This document shows positions 7,922-13,900 of a stretch of DNA of 24,537 nt, piece by piece. The position numbers and the translations under genes are program-made. This DNA comes from CAZJYC01 sp964550165 (lineage in GTDB: Bacteria > Acidobacteriota > Aminicenantia > Aminicenantales > Aminicenantaceae). The notes under the pieces are model-generated. The model saw only the letters and a list, made by a program, of their open reading frames with translations. It made no database searches and had not been told where the DNA came from. Each line of letters begins with the position of its first letter. Positions within the stretch are counted from its first letter, which is position 1. The stretch is from assembly GCA_964550165.1 (NCBI GenBank), contig CAZJYC010000037.1:1-24537 (forward strand), written 5' to 3'.

Positions 7922-9099
7922 TTTTCCTTCTCCTTTAAGTATTGTGTGTATAAGGGAGACATTGACCTCAGTCTCTGGATGATCGGCGGGAAGACTTCGA
8001 GAAGATAGTCGATATCCTCTGAAGTCGTCTCGTCGACCAGGCTGAAAACAAGAGATCCCTGGGCCAGAGCATGGTCCAGTCCCATAGCCAGAAGGACATG
8101 AGAAGCCTTCAAAGCCCTCGAAGTGCAGGCAGATCCACTCGAGGCGGCAATGCCCTTCATGTCCAGGTTGAGGAGCATCGCTTCCCCTTCGATGAACTCG
8201 ATACAGAAACTGGCGTGATGAGGCATCCTTTTTTCAGGATGCCCGGTGAGAAGCACGTTGCCAACTTTTTGAGGAAGCTGCTGAATCAGTTTGTCTCTCA
8301 ATGGTTTTATTTTTCCCGTGCGAGTGTCCATTTCATTGCTTGCAATCTCTGCCGCTTTTCCCATGCCGACGATGGCCGCCACATCCTCTGTGCCAGCTCT
8401 TCTTCCTCCTTCCTGAATGCCGCCATCGATGAAGGGAAAGATTCTTGTCCCTTTCTTGACGTACAGAGCTGCGCTCCCTTTAGGGCCGTAGAATTGATTT
8501 CCTGCAAGGCCCAAGCTATCGACGCCCAAATCCTTGACGTTGACGCGAATGTTGCCCACCGCTGCCACCGCATCCGTGTGGAAGAGGACATCGCGCGAGC
8601 GGCAAACCTCGGCGATCTCTTGAACGGGCTCTAGGGTGCCCACTTCGCTGTTGGCCAGCATCACTGAGACAAGCACCGTTTCCCTGGTAACGGCCTTCTT
8701 GACATCTTCAGGGTCGATCAATCCATACTTGTCCACGCCAACCCATTTGACATTAAAACCCAGCTTCTCCAGGCTTTTGGCTGAATGGAGAACGGATTGA
8801 TGCTCAATGGCTGAGAGGATGATATTTCTTCCTTTGTTCTGATTCGCTAAAGTAAGCCCTTTGACGGCAAAATTGTTCGACTCAGAGCCGCTGGAAGTAA
8901 AGAAAATCTCCGAAGCCTGAGCATTGATGAGTTGTGCAACTTTCTCCCGGGCTTCCTCGACTGCTGCAGACGCTTCCTGGCCGATGGAATGGAGGCTCTG
9001 AGGATTGCCAAACTTTTCCTTCAAGTAAGGAAGCATGGCCTCCAGAGCCAGGGGATGGAGACAAGTTGCGGCGATATGGTCAAGATACACTCTTCTCAT
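7918..9099 (-). CDS. IscS/NifS-like protein lacking the PLP lysine (probably not a canonical desulfurase)
   Basis: The 393-residue chain has the full class V aminotransferase fold of IscS: the ESNNFAVKG stretch, His100 (IEHQSVL), NSEVGT, HTDAV with Asp176, and the mobile loop ASSGSACTS with the sulfur-accepting Cys325. But where desulfurases have SAHK with the lysine that binds pyridoxal phosphate (Lys206 in E. coli IscS), the DNA reads Ala-Gly-Asn-Gln (Gln202, codon CAA) before FYGPKG. The conserved Arg of SLRFSLG, which holds the substrate carboxylate, is Val351 (SLVFSL). Both changes argue against cysteine desulfuration. An IscS from Archaeoglobus fulgidus is known that also lacks the lysine, is reported inactive, and lends its Cys to the cluster on IscU. 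The gene overlaps iscU by four bases, which fits a similar structural role. Confidence 0.9.
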   Translation of the reverse strand: MRRVYLDHIAATCLHPLALEAMLPYLKEKFGNPQSLHSIGQEASAAVEEAREKVAQLINAQASEIFFTSSGSESNNFAVKGLTLANQNKGRNIILSAIEHQSVLHSAKSLEKLGFNVKWVGVDKYGLIDPEDVKKAVTRETVLVSVMLANSEVGTLEPVQEIAEVCRSRDVLFHTDAVAAVGNIRVNVKDLGVDSLGLAGNQFYGPKGSAALYVKKGTRIFPFIDGGIQEGGRRAGTEDVAAIVGMGKAAEIASNEMDTRTGKIKPLRDKLIQQLPQKVGNVLLTGHPEKRMPHHASFCIEFIEGEAMLLNLDMKGIAASSGSACTSRALKASHVLLAMGLDHALAQGSLVFSLVDETTSEDIDYLLEVFPPIIQRLRSMSPLYTQYLKEKEK

Positions 9100-9157
9100 T
9101 TTTTCTCCTCTTGAATCGACATCGGATCATCCAAACTCCAGGCCAGGGCTGAAGTTT

Positions 9158-9376
9158 TTAAACGGCGATAACTTCTTTAACTTCCGGAATTTCTTTTTTC
9201 AAAAATCTTTCAATACCCATCTTGAGCGTCAGTTGAGACATGGGACATCCGCCGCAGGCGCCGGTCAGTTTGACCTTAACCACGCCCTCCTCAACATCGA
9301 CCAGCTCTACATTTCCTCCGTCAGCCATGAGCGACGGGCGAATCTTATCCAGTGCTTTTTCCACTTTTTCTTTCAT
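9158..9376 (-). CDS. Nfu-type Fe-S carrier (NifU C-terminal domain protein)
   Basis: The 72-residue protein is a stand-alone Nfu domain: an N-terminal helix with LDKIRPSLMADGGNVELV, then the cluster motif CGGCP with the CxxC that holds a [4Fe-4S] cluster between two subunits. Such proteins deliver clusters to apo-enzymes. The ATG at 9376 is chosen for the AGGAGG about seven bases upstream; a longer frame begins eight codons earlier but puts the Shine-Dalgarno inside the gene. It is the first gene of the Fe-S cluster, 58 bases ahead of the IscS-like gene. Confidence 0.9.
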   Translation of the reverse strand: MKEKVEKALDKIRPSLMADGGNVELVDVEEGVVKVKLTGACGGCPMSQLTLKMGIERFLKKEIPEVKEVIAV

Positions 9377-9410
9377 CAATAGCCTCCTCATAAATAACAC
9401 TATATTTTAA

Positions 9411-9419
9411 TACCATTAT
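9411..9419 (-). promoter_or_regulatory. Shared 9-base motif ATAATGGTA upstream of nfu
   Basis: The minus strand reads ATAATGGTA here, 35 bases before the nfu ATG. The same nine bases occur in the promoters of the desulforedoxin-like gene (12284-12292) and the rubrerythrin-like gene (17343-17351). A clear -35/-10 pair for nfu was not found, though TTGGAT and TAAAAT 18 bases apart are possible. Confidence 0.3.
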
Positions 9420-9589
9420 TCAAACTTATCCAAGATTTTCTCCAAGCGCGGGATATCTGGCTCCAGCTCGGAGAAAACAAGCGGCCTGCCCTTTTCCGGG
9501 AGAACTTGCTCCTCAAAAGAGGGCTTTTCCTCTTTATAAATCAACCCGACAGGAATCTTTTCCGCTCTATAATACTGTAAAAAACCTTA
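9416..9589 (-). pseudogene. Remnant: C-terminal end of a 2-oxoacid:ferredoxin oxidoreductase beta subunit
   Basis: The minus strand has an open stretch of about 56 codons ending in TAA at 9416-9418. It contains QYYRAEKIPVGLIYKEEKP, then FEEQVL, and ends LEKILDKFE. This looks like the tail of pyruvate/2-oxoglutarate:ferredoxin oxidoreductase beta chains, which end with a (I)PxGxxYxxEKPxFEE pattern. An in-frame TAA lies just upstream and there is no start codon or thiamine-diphosphate domain before it, so it is a decayed remnant. The call rests on remembered family resemblance. The upstream signals of nfu now lie within and next to it. Confidence 0.5.
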
Positions 9590-9663
9590 GAGACAACATA
9601 TTAAGCAATATATGTGCCAAACGAAATGATGGTTTTTGCCTGAGTCTTTCTCTGATATTGAGG

Positions 9664-9709
9664 AGAAAATGCGCGGGAATGTCCAAATTCTCAAAGAAAT
9701 TCCCCCGCT
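9664..9709 (-). terminator. Candidate terminator of the sigma-54 activator gene
   Basis: On the minus strand a GC-rich arm (AGCGGGGGAAT) pairs with ATTCCCGC, with two bulged G's, around a loop that can itself fold, and is followed by ATTTTC. It lies about 25-70 bases after the activator stop. The U-tract is weak. The rest of 9590-9734 shows only AT-rich inverted repeats, one near 9596-9615 (ATATT/AATAT) and one at 9713-9732. Confidence 0.35.
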
Positions 9710-9712
9710 GAG

Positions 9713-9732
9713 TACCGAAATATCGGTATTTC
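9713..9732. repeat. Nested inverted repeats just after the activator gene
   Basis: TACCGA-AATA-TCGGTA (9713-9728) overlaps a second symmetric arrangement, GAAATA-TCGG-TATTTC (9717-9732). The two cannot form at once as RNA. They may be part of a 3' hairpin or a protein-binding site; no consensus is recognised. Confidence 0.3.
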
Positions 9733-9734
9733 CC

Positions 9735-11771
9735 TCAAGAACTAGACGATGGCCTCTCGTAGTTCCTTTTTACGATGCCTAATTTTTTTATCCGGCTCTG
9801 GAGCGTTGAGGGCTTCAACCCCAGGATGGAGGCTGCTCCTCCCGGCCCATAGATGACCCCTTGAGTCTGCCCGAGAACTTCGAGAATGTACTTTCTTTCG
9901 AATTCTTCAAGAGGGACAAGCCCCATTTTTTCTTCGATTGAAGGAGTTTGCGCGAAATAAGCTTTCGGGACTTCGAGAGTCCCTCCTCTGGAGATGATCA
10001 GACTGTGCTCGATAATGTTCTGCAATTCCCGGATATTTCCTGGCCAGGAATAACTCATAAAAAGTTCCATCGTCTTATCATTCAGCTTATCGACTTTTTT
10101 ACCGAGCTTTCTCCCGAAGAATTCTAAAAAGTAGGCTGCCAGGAGAGGGATGTCTTCTTTTCTTTCCCGCAGTGGAGGCAGTTCTATGGGAAAGACATCC
10201 AAGCGGAAGAAAAGGTCCTGGCGGAATTTTTTTTCTTTGACCAACTGCCTTAAATCGCGGTTGGTGGCCGCAATCACTCTCACATCCACATTGATCGTTT
10301 TTGAGCTCCCCACTCTTTCGAACTCTCCATCTTGGAGCACGCGCAGAAGCATCGCCTGAGTCTCAGGTGGCAGGTCTCCAATCTCGTCCAGAAAAATTGT
10401 CGCTCTGTCCGCATACTCAAACCTTCCGATTCTCCTTTGTATGGCTCCAGTAAATGCTCCTCGTTCATGCCCGAAAAGCTCTGATGTGATCAAACCTTCC
10501 GAAAGTGCGGCACAGTTCACCTTGACCAGAATTCTATCCTTGCGTGAGCTGAGCTCGTGAATGTAGCGGGCGACCAATTCTTTTCCTGTTCCTGTCTCTC
10601 CTTTGATGAGGACTGTCGTATCTGTTGAGGCCACCTGCTCGATGCGCTTTTTAATCTCCTGCATGGCCGGGCTTGTGCCGATCATTTCATCAAAGGGATA
10701 TTCGGACTTTATCTCGTCCTTTAACGCCGATGCTTCTTGATAATACCTGTTCTTCAAGGATTCTGTTCTTGCTTTATTCAACCGCTCCTCTTCGAGCCTG
10801 ATTCGGTCGGTGACATCCCGGAATGTTCCCCGGTACCCCGTGATATTGCCTTTGGAATCTTTGACCGAGACAAGAGAAAATTCTAGATAGAGTTTTTCCC
10901 GTCCGACCCGGAAAGAAAGAGTGTGAACGCTGCTTGCTCCAAAAAGATCCACGGATTCTATATACTTTTCCCACTTATCTCTATCCACGTTGAGGTCGCT
11001 TATTTTTATGCTCTGGCCGAACAGCTTTTCTGGAGATGAGTAACCCAGAAGTTCGGCGCCTTTGCTGTTGATCTGCAGGACATATCCTTTTGTATCCAGC
11101 TCCAATATGCCGATCGATGCGGAATGAAAAAGATCCATGAGTTTTCTTTGAGATTCATTCAATTCGGTGTAAAGCTGGGAGTTATGGATGGCGATTCCAA
11201 TCTGGATAGAAACTTTCTCTAAAAAACGGATTGTGTCGACAGGAAAAAGATTTTCCTTTTCGTCAGAAAGATAAAGCTCAGCAATAATCTTTCCTTTGGA
11301 TTTTACAGGAACGATGGCCACAGATTCGTATCCTCTGCTCCTGCAGACATCGCGCAAAGTTCCATCAGCAAGTTCAGGATATTTTGTCTTCACGCCGGCC
11401 ATGAATCGGCTCATCGAACCGGTGAAAAAGGATCCATATTCGGTGATTTCCGGCATTGTTTTCTCCAGAAGACCTCTTGCCACATAGCCACAGAGACAAT
11501 CTTTGACTGTCAGCCAGTTCTCAGACTCGATAAATTCTTTTTCCAATCCAAAATGGGCAAAAAAAGGAATGTGGCCTTTAGGATCGATAATCCGGATGGC
11601 AAGATGGCGACATCCTGTAACTGGCTTAAGTATAGCAAGAATTTCATTCAGAGTTGTTTTCAGATCGCTGAGCAGACTGATTTTTTCAGAGATCAGGGAA
11701 TAGATTTCAAATTGCTTTGAACTGCTAAAGCGCAGATCATCCTCTCTATCCACAGGATGCTTTTTAGGCAT
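9735..11771 (-). CDS. Sigma-54-dependent transcriptional activator with GAF and PAS sensor domains
   Basis: The 678-residue protein has four parts. A GAF domain (about 30-200) has cysteines at 54, 92, 94 and 143. A PAS domain follows (about 208-325). The AAA+ domain (about 360-590) has Walker A GETGTGKE (391-398), an intact GAFTGA loop (438-443) for sigma-54 contact and Walker B IFLDEIGDLP (459-468). A Fis-type helix-turn-helix is at the C-terminus (GPGGAASILGLKPSTLQSRI). There is no response-regulator receiver domain, so it senses its own ligand, like FhlA. The ligand is unknown; the Cys-bearing GAF suggests redox, metal or gas sensing. I saw no convincing -24/-12 sigma-54 promoter in the window, so its targets may lie outside. 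Confidence 0.9.
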   Translation of the reverse strand: MPKKHPVDREDDLRFSSSKQFEIYSLISEKISLLSDLKTTLNEILAILKPVTGCRHLAIRIIDPKGHIPFFAHFGLEKEFIESENWLTVKDCLCGYVARGLLEKTMPEITEYGSFFTGSMSRFMAGVKTKYPELADGTLRDVCRSRGYESVAIVPVKSKGKIIAELYLSDEKENLFPVDTIRFLEKVSIQIGIAIHNSQLYTELNESQRKLMDLFHSASIGILELDTKGYVLQINSKGAELLGYSSPEKLFGQSIKISDLNVDRDKWEKYIESVDLFGASSVHTLSFRVGREKLYLEFSLVSVKDSKGNITGYRGTFRDVTDRIRLEEERLNKARTESLKNRYYQEASALKDEIKSEYPFDEMIGTSPAMQEIKKRIEQVASTDTTVLIKGETGTGKELVARYIHELSSRKDRILVKVNCAALSEGLITSELFGHERGAFTGAIQRRIGRFEYADRATIFLDEIGDLPPETQAMLLRVLQDGEFERVGSSKTINVDVRVIAATNRDLRQLVKEKKFRQDLFFRLDVFPIELPPLRERKEDIPLLAAYFLEFFGRKLGKKVDKLNDKTMELFMSYSWPGNIRELQNIIEHSLIISRGGTLEVPKAYFAQTPSIEEKMGLVPLEEFERKYILEVLGQTQGVIYGPGGAASILGLKPSTLQSRIKKLGIVKRNYERPSSSS

Positions 11772-11820
11772 AGGTCTTGATCTTTCAAAAAGAGAGTTAT
11801 TTAATTTTTATCACAAAAGG

Positions 11821-11840
11821 CGATGAATCTCAATTCATCG
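11821..11840. terminator. Perfect hairpin between the desulforedoxin-like gene and the activator
   Basis: CGATGAAT (11821-11828) and ATTCATCG (11833-11840) form an 8-bp stem with a four-base loop. On the minus strand it is followed by CCTTTT, a short U-tract, so it could end transcription from 12236 or lie in the leader of the activator gene, whose ATG is 50 bases further on. Confidence 0.4.
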
Positions 11841-11905
11841 AGAGAGGGATTGTTTATATTTTTATAAAAAAGAGAGATCTATTTATCTTTTTGAAGCGTA
11901 GAAAA

Positions 11906-11942
11906 TTCTTCTCTTCCTCAAGGAGAGGAGAATTTATTTTTT
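11906..11942. terminator. Imperfect hairpin with flanking T-rich tract
   Basis: ATTCTTCTCTTCC and GGAGAGGAGAAT pair over about 12 positions with one bulge. On the plus strand TTATTTTTT follows, and on the minus strand AATTTTC. It lies about 90 bases after the desulforedoxin-like stop and could terminate it, though the better U-tract is on the other strand. Apart from these hairpins, 11772-12030 shows only AT-rich sequence. Confidence 0.35.
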
Positions 11943-12030
11943 AGCGGATAAATCCCCTTTGTTTCCGGCCCACGATATTGCGCTTCGGGAATCAATTAAT
12001 TGTATTTTTTTTGCTTTCTCTTTGATCCTC

Positions 12031-12236
12031 CTATTTCTTGACCATAAGTTGTCCGCAGCAAATCAACTCGTGTTTCTGAACACAACCACAAGCTTTATCC
12101 ACAACTACGCGATAGCCACAGACCCTGCATTCGTATGCAGGCTTTCTGACTTTAGCACTTATCTTTTTTTTTTCGTGGCCTTCTTCTTGGTCGTCTTCTT
12201 CTTCGCTGCTTTTTTGGCTTTTTTCTTTGCGGGCAT
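12031..12236 (-). pseudogene. Lys-rich desulforedoxin-like gene, frame interrupted at an A10 run
   Basis: The ATG at 12236 has a near-perfect ribosome site (AAGGAGG, seven bases upstream). The first 21 codons give a Lys/Ala/Thr tail (MPAKKKAKKAAKKKTTKKKAT). Then comes a run of exactly ten A's (minus strand, 12173-12164) and, in frame, AGA TAA: a 25-residue product. One extra A, or a -1 slip on the run, opens a further 43 codons to TAG at 12031 that encode YECRVCGYRVVVD, then KACGC and ELICCGQLMVKK. This is the iron-site pattern of desulforedoxin (CxxC ... CC). The 68-residue fusion is coherent and has its own promoter, so slippage or a base-call error is at least as likely as a dead gene. It would be a small iron electron carrier or scavenger with a basic tail. 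Confidence 0.75.
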
Positions 12237-12279
12237 TAATAACCTCCTTTTTAAAATAATGCGTTAAGCATTTGTGAAT

Positions 12280-12308
12280 TATTTACCATTATTTTATAGT
12301 TAAGTCAA
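12280..12308 (-). promoter_or_regulatory. Candidate promoter of the desulforedoxin-like gene, with shared motif
   Basis: On the minus strand TTGACT (12303-12308) and TAAATA (12280-12285) are 17 bases apart, just before the leader of the gene at 12236. ATAATGGTA (12284-12292) overlaps the -10 region inside a direct repeat AAATAAT-GGT-AAATAAT. The flanking 12309-12482 is very AT-rich with no other feature seen. Confidence 0.45.
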
Positions 12309-12482
12309 TAAAACTTTTAAAAAAAATAAAAAAATTTTTTAGAAATTTTTTTTCACAACACAGCAGCGATTACAATTCAAAAATTCAAACCCGATGTTTT
12401 AAATAAAAAAGAAACTTAAAAAAATCATCGCAGAACGCACTATCAAATAAATGAAAGAATAAGAATGGAAAAAATTAAAAAA

Positions 12483-13808
12483 TCAGACCATTTCTTTTTT
12501 GACTTTTTCCAAGTCAACAATATCTTTCAACGCATCTTCGATCAGACTCGTATCACTTCTCTCCATTCCCGTGGAGACAATAGCAACTTTGACCCGAACG
12601 GTATCTTCAATGAGTTTTAAATAATCTTTAAACGCTTGCGGCAGGGAAAAAAAATCTTTTTGTTTACGAATCGATTTTTTCCATCCTTGGATTTTTTTAA
12701 ATTGAGGTTGAACTTTTTCCAGGACCCAGCTTTCTGTGGGAAAGGTACGGAGCATTTCGCCTTTGTATGTGTATCCCACACAAACGAGGATTTCGTCAAA
12801 ATCATCGAGAACGTCAGGCTTGGTCAGAGCAATCTTTTCGATTCCGTTCAAAAGACAGGAATAGCTGACAGCTACAGCATCAAACCATCCACATCGTCTC
12901 GGCCGCCCTGTCGTCGCTCCAAATTCATTTCCTTTTTCAGAAAGTCTCTTTCCCCTCTCGTCAAATATTTCTGTGGGAAAAGGACCTCCTCCAACCCGAG
13001 TTGTATAAGCTTTCACGACTCCGAGGACCGCATCGATCATTTTGGGCGGAATTCCCAAGCCTGTGCACACTCCGCCGACGGTTGAGCTGGACGAGGTGAC
13101 GTAAGGATAGGTTCCATGGTCGATATCCAGAAGAGTCCCCTGAGCTCCCTCAAAGAGAATGGATTTTCCTTTTTTGATTTTTTCATTCAGAAGAATCGAA
13201 ACGTCTTTGATATATTTTCGTATCTTTGAAGCATAGGAGACAAATTCCTCGTAGATTTTTTCTGCGTTGAGGATTGTTTCTTGGGAATGAGATAAGCAAC
13301 GTTTCTTTTCTTCAACATTTTCTTCAATCTTAGCTTTGAGCACTGATAAATCCAAAAGATCCCCGGCTCTGATTCCCCGTCGAGCCATTTTATCCTCGTA
13401 GCAAGGTCCGATCCCCAGGCAGGTGGTTCCAATCTTTTTTGCCCCTCTTCTCTCTTCGCTGACTCTCTCGACGATCGGATGATAGGGAAGAATGAGATGG
13501 GCATTCTTGCTGATCACGATATTGTCATCAATCTCAGCACCGTATTTTCTGAGCTCCTCAACTTCATCCAGAAAAGCTTTTGGGTTGAGAACAACTCCAT
13601 TGCCGATGACGCAAAGCTTGCCACGGTGGAGAATCCCGGAAGGAACGATATGGAGGACGATTTTCTTCCCGCTGACATAGACGGTATGTCCGGCATTATG
13701 ACCGCCTTGATAGCGGGCCACGATATCGAAGGAAGGTGCAAGGAGGTCTACAATTTTTCCCTTTCCTTCGTCTCCCCATTGAGTGCCAACAACGTGTAAA
13801 TTGGCCAT
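12483..13808 (-). CDS. purA: Adenylosuccinate synthetase
   Basis: PurA joins IMP and aspartate with GTP, the first committed step to AMP. The 441-residue protein opens with GTQWGDEGKGKIVDLL (phosphate loop with catalytic Asp13), then YQGGHNAGHTV with catalytic His41, and keeps GAQGTLLDIDHGTYPYVTSS, TTGRPRRCGWFDAV and the TTRVGGGPFPTE segment. Length is normal. GAAGGA lies a few bases before the ATG. It stands alone between the desulforedoxin-like gene and the porin. purB is not in the window. Confidence 0.97.
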   Translation of the reverse strand: MANLHVVGTQWGDEGKGKIVDLLAPSFDIVARYQGGHNAGHTVYVSGKKIVLHIVPSGILHRGKLCVIGNGVVLNPKAFLDEVEELRKYGAEIDDNIVISKNAHLILPYHPIVERVSEERRGAKKIGTTCLGIGPCYEDKMARRGIRAGDLLDLSVLKAKIEENVEEKKRCLSHSQETILNAEKIYEEFVSYASKIRKYIKDVSILLNEKIKKGKSILFEGAQGTLLDIDHGTYPYVTSSSSTVGGVCTGLGIPPKMIDAVLGVVKAYTTRVGGGPFPTEIFDERGKRLSEKGNEFGATTGRPRRCGWFDAVAVSYSCLLNGIEKIALTKPDVLDDFDEILVCVGYTYKGEMLRTFPTESWVLEKVQPQFKKIQGWKKSIRKQKDFFSLPQAFKDYLKLIEDTVRVKVAIVSTGMERSDTSLIEDALKDIVDLEKVKKEMV

Positions 13809-13869
13809 AAAAATCCTTCAGAAAATTTTATCTATTTCTGAACTCAGGATGAAATCTCTCTGAGCTTGA

Positions 13870-13898
13870 ATTGTATCAGAACTCAATTCGCGAAACAA
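13870..13898 (-). promoter_or_regulatory. Candidate purA promoter
   Basis: On the minus strand TTGTTT (13893-13898) and TACAAT (13870-13875) are 17 bases apart, immediately downstream of the porin stop. The leader to the ATG at 13808 would be about 55 bases. Confidence 0.4.
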
Positions 13899-13900
13899 GG

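Noticed and set aside
8071..8634. 187-codon frame opposite the IscS-like gene
   Set aside because: Complement of a gene with strong motif support; no start signals.
11959..12267. Hydrophobic plus-strand frame rich in Phe, looking like a membrane protein
   Set aside because: The Phe-rich stretch is the complement of the Lys-rich part of the desulforedoxin-like gene, which has the ribosome site and cysteine motif.
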